Positions 6,829 through 13,495 of a stretch of 37,611 nucleotides of DNA are shown piece by piece; position 1 is the first letter of the stretch; the number at the start of each line of letters is the position of its first letter. The notes beneath the pieces are model-generated. The model saw only the letters and a list, made by a program, of their open reading frames with translations, was not told the DNA's origin and did not search any database. Location of the stretch: the IMG/VR virus record IMGVR_UViG_3300044640_001110, positions 1 to 37,611 of that record; one strand, written 5' to 3'. The DNA is from a virus. The position numbers and the translations under genes are program-made.

Positions 6829-7166
6829 TCGCCCCCTAGTTTATGCCTATCGTCTGCGCCTATGCCACGGCGCCGGTACACTGACAAGAACACAACACAA
6901 CACAAAGCGTGAGACAGGTGCGAGTACCCTGTCTCCGGGTCGTTGTCCTGACCACCCCACCATGCCCACATGTGGCGCATAAGTGCACCAAAGGGACGGC
7001 TCCATGCCATGCCCTTCGCCCAATTATACTCACCATACTTAACAGCACCGTAAGTTAATACAAGTGCTACTTCTTCCAGCATCTCGGGCGGGAGCAGATC
7101 GTAGCGCAGCTTGCCTTGGTCGAACTTGACTCCCCCGAGGTCGGCCTGCGTCCCCTCAGACTTCAT
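6825..7166 (-). CDS. MazZ-like (DUF5664) dATP/dGTP diphosphohydrolase-type protein
   Basis: The protein has 113 residues from ATG 7166, which has AGGAG 9 nt upstream; a longer frame upstream lacks such a site. It begins with a short leader and then GGVKFDQGKLRYDLLPPEMLEE (shown in part). Next come LTYGAVKYGEYNW, FGALMRHMWAWW and a C-terminal GYSHLSHALCC helix. I recognise this all-alpha MazG-like layout from the phage family DUF5664, one member of which (MazZ) hydrolyses dGTP in phages with 2-aminoadenine DNA. It overlaps dCMP deaminase by 11 bp and the polymerase by 4 bp, so a role in shaping the dNTP pool is likely. No PurZ homologue is visible, so substrate and Z-DNA use are open. Confidence 0.8.
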   Translation of the reverse strand: MKSEGTQADLGGVKFDQGKLRYDLLPPEMLEEVALVLTYGAVKYGEYNWAKGMAWSRPFGALMRHMWAWWGGQDNDPETGYSHLSHALCCVVFLSVYRRRGIGADDRHKLGGE

Positions 7167-7605
7167 GGATTTCCACTCCTGCTTCGTTGAACATCTCCAG
7201 CACAAGGCGGAGGTCTGCGGCCCACCGCTTGAGGAAGTCGGCTGTCGGGATCGGCCACACAACATGGGTGATGCCTGCTTGGATGGCGGCCCCAGCACAC
7301 TGGGCACAACAGGGGTGGGTCACCACCAGTGTCGCCCCGTCAAGCGGCGCGGTGGCGAACGCGATGGCATTGGCTTCTGCGTGGCGGATCATCTTGTACT
7401 TGGTGTCACGGTCATCGAGCCGCTCCGGCTTGTCCTGCACCCCACGGGGCAGGCCGTTGTACCCAGCGCTGACGAAGCGCCGCTTGTGGTCGAACAGGAT
7501 GGCGCCGACCTTGGTCGACGGGTCCTTGGACAGCTTGGCTACATGCTTGGCCATGTCGATGGCCCATGTCTCCAGTCGTTCAGAGTTCAGCGGGTACTCG
7601 CTCAT
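7156..7605 (-). CDS. dCMP deaminase
   Basis: The 149-residue protein matches the size and motifs of deoxycytidylate deaminases. The zinc site is formed by HAE (75-77) and PCCAQC (98-103), with Glu77 as the proton shuttle. The N-terminal DPSTKVGAIL and SAGYNGLPRGV segments are typical of the family. It converts dCMP to dUMP, feeding thymidylate synthesis for phage replication. The start at 7605 has AAGGAG upstream and overlaps the preceding HTH gene by 4 bp. Together with the MazZ-like protein it forms a nucleotide-metabolism pair directly upstream of the polymerase. Confidence 0.95.
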   Translation of the reverse strand: MSEYPLNSERLETWAIDMAKHVAKLSKDPSTKVGAILFDHKRRFVSAGYNGLPRGVQDKPERLDDRDTKYKMIRHAEANAIAFATAPLDGATLVVTHPCCAQCAGAAIQAGITHVVWPIPTADFLKRWAADLRLVLEMFNEAGVEIHEV

Positions 7606-7964
7606 GTGACTTCTCCTTGTGTGTCACTTGTTTCTACCTTGGCGATGGTCCAGACGGGGCGAGTCCGCCCCTCCTTTTTGTATTCGATCAGGCCGTCGTT
7701 CAGCAGGGATGACAGCGTGTTGTGGGCAACCTGCGGTGTCACTCCGAGTATCTTGTAGATTTCGGACCCCCTCATGGGCCGCTTGCGCAGGGCAGCCATG
7801 ATCTGCTTGCCACGGGTGTTGGTCTCGAGGGTCTGCTTGCCGCGCTTCTCGTCAGGCGACATCGGCACACGTCCCGGGACCTCGGTGATCCCGAGCCGCG
7901 CCGACCGCAAGCGGCACTCCTTGGCTGGTGTGAGACCGCGGTATGCTTCTGGGCACTTGTTCAT
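7602..7964 (-). CDS. Winged helix-turn-helix DNA-binding protein
   Basis: A protein of 120 residues from ATG 7964, with GGAG about 12 nt upstream. A six-residue longer TTG form is possible. The N-terminus (MNKCPEAYRGLTPAKECRLRS, shown in part) has two Cys and many basic residues. The C-terminal half reads as a winged helix: RPMRGSEIYKILGVTPQVAH forms helices 2 and 3, followed by the wing EYKKEGRTRPVWTI. It probably binds DNA as a regulator of the early genes. Targets cannot be inferred, although the TGTAAA repeats near 17 kb are one candidate to test. Confidence 0.75.
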   Translation of the reverse strand: MNKCPEAYRGLTPAKECRLRSARLGITEVPGRVPMSPDEKRGKQTLETNTRGKQIMAALRKRPMRGSEIYKILGVTPQVAHNTLSSLLNDGLIEYKKEGRTRPVWTIAKVETSDTQGEVT

Positions 7965-7965
7965 A

Positions 7966-8094
7966 TCAATTACACGCTCCAATGATGTATTCGATCCAGC
8001 CGTAGCCCAGAGCCTCGTAGAGGACTACTCCGAGGATAGCGACAGACCACAGTGCGACGGGCAGCCAGAGCCAGAACCAAGGGGTATCCTTCAT
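7966..8094 (-). CDS. Small membrane protein (42 aa)
   Basis: The ORF runs from ATG 8094 (ATGA overlap with the preceding gene) to TGA at 7966-7968, one base before the next start. The product begins MKDTPWFWLWLPVALWSVAI and continues LGVVLYEALGYGWIEYI, giving a single hydrophobic segment of about 20 residues. The exact overlap on both sides supports real translation. Its function is unknown; a small membrane peptide acting on the host is possible. Confidence 0.65.
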   Translation of the reverse strand: MKDTPWFWLWLPVALWSVAILGVVLYEALGYGWIEYIIGACN

Positions 8095-8339
8095 GGCTTG
8101 GCCCCCGTGAACGGGGTGGGGATGGCGCGGATGGCGTCAATCTCGGCTTGTGCTGGGTGTTCCAATCCAAATTCGGCCATATCTTCCACCACATCTGACC
8201 AGACGGCCGTTATGGCATCAATAGCCGCCTCCCGCATCGCATCCACCGCAGCCGCCAACCCATCCCCCGCCTTCACCACCGCCTCAAGGGCGGCAATGCG
8301 GGCCGCTGTACCTACGGGGTGAGTTTCAAAGTCGCTCAT
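8091..8339 (-). CDS. Small acidic helical hypothetical protein (82 aa)
   Basis: The start at 8339 follows a GGGAGG ribosome site in the leader GGGAGGAATGAT, the same leader used by the next upstream gene. The sequence is Ala-rich and mostly helical (AARIAALEAVVKAGDGLAAA, then VDAMREAAIDAI). It contains a VEDMAEFGLEHP segment and ends TPFTGAKP. I see no known domain. It lies in a run of small early genes. Confidence 0.75.
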   Translation of the reverse strand: MSDFETHPVGTAARIAALEAVVKAGDGLAAAVDAMREAAIDAITAVWSDVVEDMAEFGLEHPAQAEIDAIRAIPTPFTGAKP

Positions 8340-8340
8340 A

Positions 8341-8544
8341 TCATTCCTCCCTCTTCTGCCACTCAATCCACCCGGGTTGCCCATAGACAGCATACCACTC
8401 AGCCGAAGGGGCTGTGCTGTCCACCTCGTGGTAGTCGTCTGCGTCACCCTCCTCGACGAGGGCAACAGCCTCCTCAATGGTATCCGCCTCGACCTCATAG
8501 ATGTAGGTCACGGTCTCTTCTGCTTTGATCTGGAACTTAGGCAT
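8341..8544 (-). CDS. Small hypothetical protein (67 aa), paralogue of the 58-aa protein at 11877-12053
   Basis: The start at 8544 has GGGAGG upstream, and the coding end is 1 bp from the next gene's start. The product begins MPKFQIKAEETVTYIYEVEA and contains ADTIEEAVALVEEG. This resembles the MPKYEIQLTFYRTVEAADID opening of the protein at 11877-12053, so the two look like distant paralogues. The strand-then-helix pattern (EVEADTIEEA) is seen in short phage and plasmid proteins of unknown function. Confidence 0.75.
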   Translation of the reverse strand: MPKFQIKAEETVTYIYEVEADTIEEAVALVEEGDADDYHEVDSTAPSAEWYAVYGQPGWIEWQKREE

Positions 8545-8545
8545 A

Positions 8546-9133
8546 TCATTCCTCCCATTCATCAACGTCAGCCTTCTCGGGGTAGCAGGTGAACCACTCG
8601 CGGCTCGGCTTGGTCTGGTCAGGCGACCGCCACAGCTGAAACTTGGCACACTCACCCCTCGCATACATCGCCCGGATCGCGCCGGAGATGGCGTTGTAGT
8701 CAGTCAGCCCGTCGCCCCGGGTCTTGCCGGGGAACAGGCGTTCGAACAGGGTGCCGACAGTCCACACACCGCCGCCAGTCAGGGTGGCACGCACCCGGTC
8801 CGCCGTTGTCGGTTCTGCAACCTGCAAGGCATCCGTCAGGTCGAACTGCTCGAAGGGCATGGCGTATTGGACAGCTCTGGAGAGGGGCGCCGGAGCCGCA
8901 CTGGTGGGGCGTGCCGCATGGACGGCCAGCCATGGCGTCCGGTCTGCCTTGTCAGGGAAGCGGTTGGGCACCAGACGGGCAGTGAGCTCGGCCCCCAGCG
9001 CCACGACGCCGGCCTTGGATACGCTGACCGGTATGTAGCAGTTGTCCCCGTTGTCCAGACGGACAGCGAAGGCTGCCCCGGAGGGCAGCACGTTGGCCAC
9101 GATGATCGTGGTCTCGATAGGTACGAGTTGCAT
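8546..9133 (-). CDS. Hypothetical protein with OB-fold-like N-terminus (195 aa)
   Basis: ATG 9133 has AGAGGA upstream. Residues 1-60 form a run of predicted strands (TTIIVANVLPSG, FAVRLDNGDNCYIPVSV, LTARLVPNRF) resembling a cold-shock or OB-type nucleic-acid-binding barrel. A low-complexity Ala/Pro linker follows. The C-terminal part (about 105-180) contains VWTVGTLFERLFPG and ISGAIRAMYARGECAKFQLW, which looks like a winged helix. A single-stranded nucleic-acid-binding or regulatory role is inferred from fold appearance only. Confidence 0.75.
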   Translation of the reverse strand: MQLVPIETTIIVANVLPSGAAFAVRLDNGDNCYIPVSVSKAGVVALGAELTARLVPNRFPDKADRTPWLAVHAARPTSAAPAPLSRAVQYAMPFEQFDLTDALQVAEPTTADRVRATLTGGGVWTVGTLFERLFPGKTRGDGLTDYNAISGAIRAMYARGECAKFQLWRSPDQTKPSREWFTCYPEKADVDEWEE

Positions 9134-9147
9134 GATTGATATTCCTC

Positions 9148-9903
9148 TCAGACTTCTGTGATTACGCCAAGCGCGGTGCGCAGGGCATGGCTGTGCTTAC
9201 TGATGATCGTGTCGATGAGCTTCATCTGCTCTGTGGTATCGGGCGTCTTGTAGAATGTCCGGAACATGTCCTCTGCCACGCGCTGCACAACACGCTCCAT
9301 GTCGTCGCCGTTGAGGGCAGCGTGAATAATGGCCACATCTTCGGGCACACGGTAAGACATAATGGGAAAGTCCCACCGTGTCGCGCCGCTGTCCCGCAGA
9401 ACCTCGATCCTAGCCGTGAACCCGCCCAGCTTGACTATGGTCTTGAGGTAGGTCTTGAGCGCCTTGGACTTGGCCAGCCAGTCTTGGCGGGCGACGGGGT
9501 CGGTCACGATCTGGGGCTCCCTGTAGTTGGGCGCCAGCCCCGCCGTCAGGTCGATGGTCAGGCCATCGTACAGGCGGTAGTCGTAGGAGATGAACTCCGT
9601 ACTATTACCGGACACGACCGGACGGACCCTGTAGTGGGCGCTGGACCGCCGCACATACCGCACGGGCAGGACATTGTGGATGGTGTGCGGCACGAGTTGA
9701 CTGACGCCGGTCGCGGGGGCCAGCAATCGCAGGGTGTTGTCCGGCAGGAAGCGGGCCACCTGCGTCGTGAAATGGTACGCAATGTACTCATCGCCGTCCT
9801 TGAACAGCCGCCACCCCTTGGTGGATAGGGGCTTGCCTGCACTGGGCTTGCGGGCCTTGGCGAACAGGTCCTTGGCTGCTTCGTAGGATACTAGGTGTGT
9901 CAT
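9148..9903 (-). CDS. Conserved-looking phage hypothetical protein (251 aa)
   Basis: The start at 9903 follows GAGGAGG and overlaps the preceding stop by 4 bp (ATGA). The protein has an N-terminal helical start (YEAAKDLFAKARK), then strands with aromatic residues (YIAYHFTTQVARFLPDNTLRL, shown in full at 21 minus the last residue). A long mixed section follows, ending in amphipathic helices (VVQRVAEDMFRTFYKTP). I recognise no domain. Proteins of this layout sit in early operons of marine and freshwater podoviruses, as I recall, but I know of no assigned function. Confidence 0.8.
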   Translation of the reverse strand: MTHLVSYEAAKDLFAKARKPSAGKPLSTKGWRLFKDGDEYIAYHFTTQVARFLPDNTLRLLAPATGVSQLVPHTIHNVLPVRYVRRSSAHYRVRPVVSGNSTEFISYDYRLYDGLTIDLTAGLAPNYREPQIVTDPVARQDWLAKSKALKTYLKTIVKLGGFTARIEVLRDSGATRWDFPIMSYRVPEDVAIIHAALNGDDMERVVQRVAEDMFRTFYKTPDTTEQMKLIDTIISKHSHALRTALGVITEV

Positions 9904-10499
9904 GCTGCCTCCTCATCCAAATCTTCTGCGTCTGTGTCCAGCTCGTTGGCCGTGATGGTTTCCCAGACAGCCTCGTCGCTTGTGTGGTACTCGTGCTCAG
10001 CTTCGAGCTTGCGGTAAAGCTCTCGCATGTAGGTCCGCCACTGTTCAGTCACGGCCGTCTCGAAGTCCTCCATCTCCTTGGCAAGAAGCTCCTGCCATTG
10101 TTCGACGATAGCCTCGTGGAACTCGGTCGGCTGGGGCAACATGCCTGTCAGCGTGTCGCAATCTGCCCAGAACCGGGTGCAGTTCTCGTGATAGTAGCGC
10201 CCTGTGTGGTCGCAGTTGACATAGACCTCGCCGCCATTCTCCAGCAGCTTGCGGATCATGGGGTACTGGTCCTTGTGGTGGTGGTCGAGGTAGACCAGTG
10301 CGTTGTCCAGCTTGCCCTCGAAGCAGGCGCCGTCACCCTGCGAACTGAACCCGGAGAAGTATATCCGCTCCACATGTATGCCCACCGCTTTCATATCCTC
10401 CTTGAAGTCCGACTCATTACACTCCCACCAGCGGTCGAACTCGGTGTTAATGTATCTGTATTTTTCCAAAAGAGCGGTGCGTTGCGATGAGCGTGCCAT
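9900..10499 (-). CDS. Conserved phage hypothetical protein with FSGFSSQGDGACF motif (199 aa)
   Basis: The start at 10499 has GGAGG about 10 nt upstream. The first half contains FDRWWECNESDFKEDM, then VERIYFSGFSSQGDGACFEG, a pattern I recognise from many unrelated phages (including T4-like and other lytic phages) without a known function. The middle has several His/Asp residues (YLDHHHKDQYP), which could bind metal. The second half is a long charged helix. The C-terminus is strongly acidic (LDTDAEDLDEEAA). A compact conserved core plus acidic tail could suit a host-interaction or DNA-mimic role, but that is speculation. Confidence 0.8.
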   Translation of the reverse strand: MARSSQRTALLEKYRYINTEFDRWWECNESDFKEDMKAVGIHVERIYFSGFSSQGDGACFEGKLDNALVYLDHHHKDQYPMIRKLLENGGEVYVNCDHTGRYYHENCTRFWADCDTLTGMLPQPTEFHEAIVEQWQELLAKEMEDFETAVTEQWRTYMRELYRKLEAEHEYHTSDEAVWETITANELDTDAEDLDEEAA

Positions 10500-10707
10500 C
10501 CTCTGTTACCTCCAGTGTTGTGTGATTATGTGCTACATCCATCAGCACCCGCTGATAGACTTCGACCGCCTTGTCCGCCGCTTCGAGTGCCTCCTCGGCC
10601 TCATCCATGGCTTCGTTGCAGTCACCCAGTTCTGCCTGTAGTCTTACTATGTAGAAGGTGGCAGCAACCAACGCCGCTGCCAGAACAAGGAACTCACCTG
10701 CTATCAT
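10447..10707 (-). CDS. Membrane-anchored coiled-coil protein (86 aa)
   Basis: The start at 10707 follows AGGAGA. Residues 4-22 (GEFLVLAAALVAATFYIVR) are a hydrophobic segment. A heptad-like acidic helix follows (NEAMDEAEEALEAADKAVEV), and then a short beta segment ends the protein. It overlaps the start of the next gene by 53 bp. The architecture (N-terminal anchor and cytoplasmic coiled coil) suggests a membrane-tethered early protein. Its function is unknown. Confidence 0.75.
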   Translation of the reverse strand: MIAGEFLVLAAALVAATFYIVRLQAELGDCNEAMDEAEEALEAADKAVEVYQRVLMDVAHNHTTLEVTEDGTLIATHRSFGKIQIH

Positions 10708-10740
10708 GTCTTGTCTCCTGTTGTACTTGTATCGGGGGTA

Positions 10741-11871
10741 CTACACAGTCACCCGGCAATGCTCACCGAAGGGAGCGTCCATGTCGGTCGTCATCGCCCA
10801 GATCAGAGGGTAGTGGCAGCTGTCGGGGTAGGGGGTGTAGCCGTCGGTCAGCACCACGGTGCAGACGATGCCGTCAGCATGGCCCTCGGCTTCGAGGTAG
10901 TCGAAGGCAGCACGCACATCAGTGCCACCACCACCATGGAAGCGGATGTCGAGGCTGTCATCCGGACCGTAGCACTCATAGTGGCTGACCTCGGAGTCGA
11001 AGTATATGACGTGCATCTTCTCAGGACGCAGGTCCTCATGGACAGTGCGCATCTCGGCCGCCATCTGGGCCAGCTGCTTGTCATCCACGGAGCCAGAGCA
11101 GTCCACGAAGAAGGCCATCGGACCCATCACCTCGCCGCTACGGCTGGGCATGTAGAGACCCTGCGACAAGAACCTGCGGTTGGGCCGGGAGAAGCTGCGC
11201 TCGTCAGTCTTGTGCTTGGTGACGAAGCGCTGGAGCACATCGCGCCAGTCCACCGTCGGGTTGAGGATGCTGTCGACCAGCCTAGCCATGCCCACTGACA
11301 GCTTGCCCATCATCTTGGCAGCTTGCGCAGCCTGCGCCACCTTGACCCGCCACTCAGAGGACTGCTGGGCTTGGTCCTGTGCCGTGCCCTCACCATCCTC
11401 AAGGTCTTGCCCGGTGCCACCCATGTCACCGCCGCCCTCGCCGTCACCGTCACCCTCAGGGATCAGGGTGTAGATGTGCTCGGACACACCGTTGCCAGCA
11501 TCGTAGAGCGCCTTGTTGAGGCAGCCACCCTCGATGAACTTGCCAATGCCCTCGTCGACCAGCAGCTGGTTGATGACGTAGTCAGCCGCCCTGTTCCACC
11601 GCTTGGGCTCACGGGACTGACGGCGGAAGTTGTGCTCCAGCATGGGGTGCATGCACTCATGAGCCACGAGGAACTTGAGCTCATCGTCGGTCAGATCAGA
11701 CACGAACTTGGGGTCGTAGAGGACACGCTTGCCATTGGTGCAGGCCGTGCCGATGCCCTCCTGATAGGTGTGTGGCATACCCAGAGCGATGGAGCCCACA
11801 AAGGGGTGCTCCAGTATGAGAGAGGTCTTGGCCTTGGCCAAGCGGGTCTTGAGTGTGTCGAGAGATTGCAT
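10741..11871 (-). CDS. Putative metallopeptidase/VWA-like protein (DUF2201 type), partner of the AAA ATPase
   Basis: The protein has 376 residues. The N-terminal domain has HECMH (His71, Glu72, His75) in a zincin-like helix, typical of the putative metallopeptidase domain found with VWA-like DUF2201 proteins. A Gly/Asp-rich linker covers about 138-170. The C-terminal half is a VWA-like domain with a MIDAS motif DCSGS (257-261), GGGTD near 316 and VVLTDG near 342. VWA proteins of this kind work with MoxR AAA+ ATPases, and one is encoded upstream at 13496-14488. The pair probably forms a chaperone or remodelling machine acting on an unknown client. The start at 11871 has AAGGAG at the end of the preceding gene. 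Confidence 0.88.
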   Translation of the reverse strand: MQSLDTLKTRLAKAKTSLILEHPFVGSIALGMPHTYQEGIGTACTNGKRVLYDPKFVSDLTDDELKFLVAHECMHPMLEHNFRRQSREPKRWNRAADYVINQLLVDEGIGKFIEGGCLNKALYDAGNGVSEHIYTLIPEGDGDGEGGGDMGGTGQDLEDGEGTAQDQAQQSSEWRVKVAQAAQAAKMMGKLSVGMARLVDSILNPTVDWRDVLQRFVTKHKTDERSFSRPNRRFLSQGLYMPSRSGEVMGPMAFFVDCSGSVDDKQLAQMAAEMRTVHEDLRPEKMHVIYFDSEVSHYECYGPDDSLDIRFHGGGGTDVRAAFDYLEAEGHADGIVCTVVLTDGYTPYPDSCHYPLIWAMTTDMDAPFGEHCRVTV

Positions 11872-11876
11872 GTGTC

Positions 11877-12053
11877 TTACTCCTTGGTTTTCTTACGCTT
11901 GACCGCAGTGGTGGCTTCTTCCCAGCCGAGGTCCCCGGCCAGCCCATTATCTACCAGTCGGGACTTCTCGTAGTCAGCCATGTCGGCTGCCGTATCGATG
12001 TCTGCTGCCTCCACTGTGCGGTAGAAGGTCAGCTGGATTTCATACTTAGGCAT
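11877..12053 (-). CDS. Small hypothetical protein (58 aa), paralogue of the 67-aa protein at 8341-8544
   Basis: The ORF runs from ATG 12053 to TAA at 11877-11879. The product begins MPKYEIQLTFYRTVEAADID and ends in a basic VKRKKTKE. It overlaps the preceding gene by 8 bp and ends 5 bp before the VWA gene. The final codons contain the VWA gene's ribosome site (AAGGAG). Its first 25 residues resemble those of the 8341-8544 product. Function unknown. Confidence 0.7.
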   Translation of the reverse strand: MPKYEIQLTFYRTVEAADIDTAADMADYEKSRLVDNGLAGDLGWEEATTAVKRKKTKE

Positions 12054-12906
12054 GTGTTACTCCTCCCATGAATGCTGCCATCTTGGCGGCGATAGCGTTG
12101 GCTTCGTCAGCCACTTGTTTGCGCAGGGCAGGGCTGCCCTTGATTGCCTCCTTGCTGTGTCCCACCAGCTTGACCTCCACCTCCTGCCGCATCGCCTCAA
12201 GGTCCGGATCGTCGGTGAAGTTGAGCCGTGGCAGGATGCTGCACAGCTCGATGGCGTTGTCAAACAGGCTGTCGTAGAGCCGACCCTCGGTGTTACCCAA
12301 GCGTTCGGACATCAGCTTAACATGACTGTAAAGCCTCTGCCAAGCCTCTTTCATGGCCGACGAACTGCTTTCTTCGACCCGGCGCTGGATGTCAGCATGG
12401 ATGCTGGACAGCTCGTCGTCAGCCAGCTGCACCCTGAAGTCGTTGGTCGGGACAGGCATGACCACGAGGTCCATCTTGAACTTGTGCAGCAGGTCGTGGA
12501 CATCGGGGTAGTCGGCCGAGTCATAGAGGTTGCCCAAGAACCGCTGCGCCGTGACTTGCAAGGTCGGGTAGTCTGTCAGAAACTTGCGTACCACAAGCTC
12601 CCACTCCGACTTGCGCTTCCGGAACGTGGTCATGAAGGACAGGTAGTTGGAGGTCGGCAGCATGTGGGTGTTCTCCAGCCCCCACGGCAGGGTGTTGGTG
12701 TAGAACTCCCGACGGATGTCACCCGTCATGGTGTGGATGTTGGCCAAGCTGTCGCTCATGGGCAGCAGCTTCTTGTTGTAATTGCCAGCATCCTTGGATG
12801 CGTAGTTGCTGTCGGCCACCTGCTTGGTGGCCTTCTTGTCCAGCTTGCGTGCCGTCCACTGGGAGACGTTGAGCTGGACGAGGAGAGCGCGGTCGCTTAA
12901 CTGCAT
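12046..12906 (-). CDS. Uncharacterised protein between the AAA ATPase and VWA genes (286 aa)
   Basis: The start at 12906 has AAAGGAAAC upstream and lies 10 bp inside the end of the HNH gene. The protein is largely helical, with long charged segments (SYLSFMTTFRKRKSEWELVV; SIHADIQRRVEESSSSAMKE; LRKQVADEANAIAAKMAA). It contains no catalytic motif I can name. Position and character match the DUF3150-like proteins that often lie between MoxR and VWA genes in phages and plasmids. I therefore infer that it is the third part of that module, perhaps an adaptor or client. The family assignment is tentative. Confidence 0.8.
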   Translation of the reverse strand: MQLSDRALLVQLNVSQWTARKLDKKATKQVADSNYASKDAGNYNKKLLPMSDSLANIHTMTGDIRREFYTNTLPWGLENTHMLPTSNYLSFMTTFRKRKSEWELVVRKFLTDYPTLQVTAQRFLGNLYDSADYPDVHDLLHKFKMDLVVMPVPTNDFRVQLADDELSSIHADIQRRVEESSSSAMKEAWQRLYSHVKLMSERLGNTEGRLYDSLFDNAIELCSILPRLNFTDDPDLEAMRQEVEVKLVGHSKEAIKGSPALRKQVADEANAIAAKMAAFMGGVTHA

Positions 12907-13436
12907 GTCGTGTTTCCTTTTCTGTATCTATAATAGAGGGTTGATCGTTTGATGCCGGTGCGCCGCACGGCTTCCTTGATAGACAGTTGCTCTCCGTCCA
13001 CTTCGATGGAAAACTCGGGTCGCTTTGTTGGCCTGCGACCTGCGTCAAACAACTCTGGTGGTGTGACCCCGTGGTCAGCCCTATGCCGGAGCATTGTGTA
13101 AGACAGGCCCAGTTCTTTTGCCCACTTCGCAAGCGGTTGCGTCTTGCCATTGTGTGTAAAGCACCGGTTAGGCCTACGGTTGTGGGCTTGTTCCTCAGGG
13201 GTTGCCCAACGGACATTGTCAGAGGAGTACCCTTTCGCATTGTCTATGCGGTCCAGTGTGTGGGTAGGGGACGGCGGATACCCCACGTCCTTGGCGAACG
13301 CATCGAAAGAACCTACCCAAGTCGGACACATAGAGATGCCGCGGCCGCCGTATAGGTGGTAGCCTGTGTTCCTAGGGTTAAAGCACCGCTGCTTGATGTT
13401 GCACCAGCGTTGGTAGAGCGGGTCGGTCTTTCGCAT
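12897..13436 (-). CDS. Free-standing HNH homing endonuclease
   Basis: A 179-residue protein that starts at 13436 behind AGGAGG. It begins LYQRWCNIKQRCFNP, followed by YGGRGISMCPTWVGSF, and the HNH core HTLDRIDNAKGYSSDNVRWA (about 59-78). Helix-turn-helix repeats follow (LAKWAKELGLSYTMLRHR; IKEAVRRTGIKRSTLYYRY). These are typical of phage HNH homing endonucleases with DNA-reading C-termini. It is inserted between the AAA ATPase and its probable partner, overlapping the downstream start by 10 bp. Its C-terminal motif resembles that of the intein-nested HNH protein at 4359-4991, so the two probably share an origin. Confidence 0.92.
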   Translation of the reverse strand: MRKTDPLYQRWCNIKQRCFNPRNTGYHLYGGRGISMCPTWVGSFDAFAKDVGYPPSPTHTLDRIDNAKGYSSDNVRWATPEEQAHNRRPNRCFTHNGKTQPLAKWAKELGLSYTMLRHRADHGVTPPELFDAGRRPTKRPEFSIEVDGEQLSIKEAVRRTGIKRSTLYYRYRKGNTTCS

Positions 13437-13495
13437 TGAGGTATCCTCCTGTTACATATAACATACTTAACAGCTAGTTTAGAGCAGTGCAACAC

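Noticed and set aside
6825-7166. Z-genome (2-aminoadenine) phage
   Set aside because: Only a MazZ-like protein is present in the window; PurZ and DatZ are not seen, and the family also occurs in phages with normal DNA.
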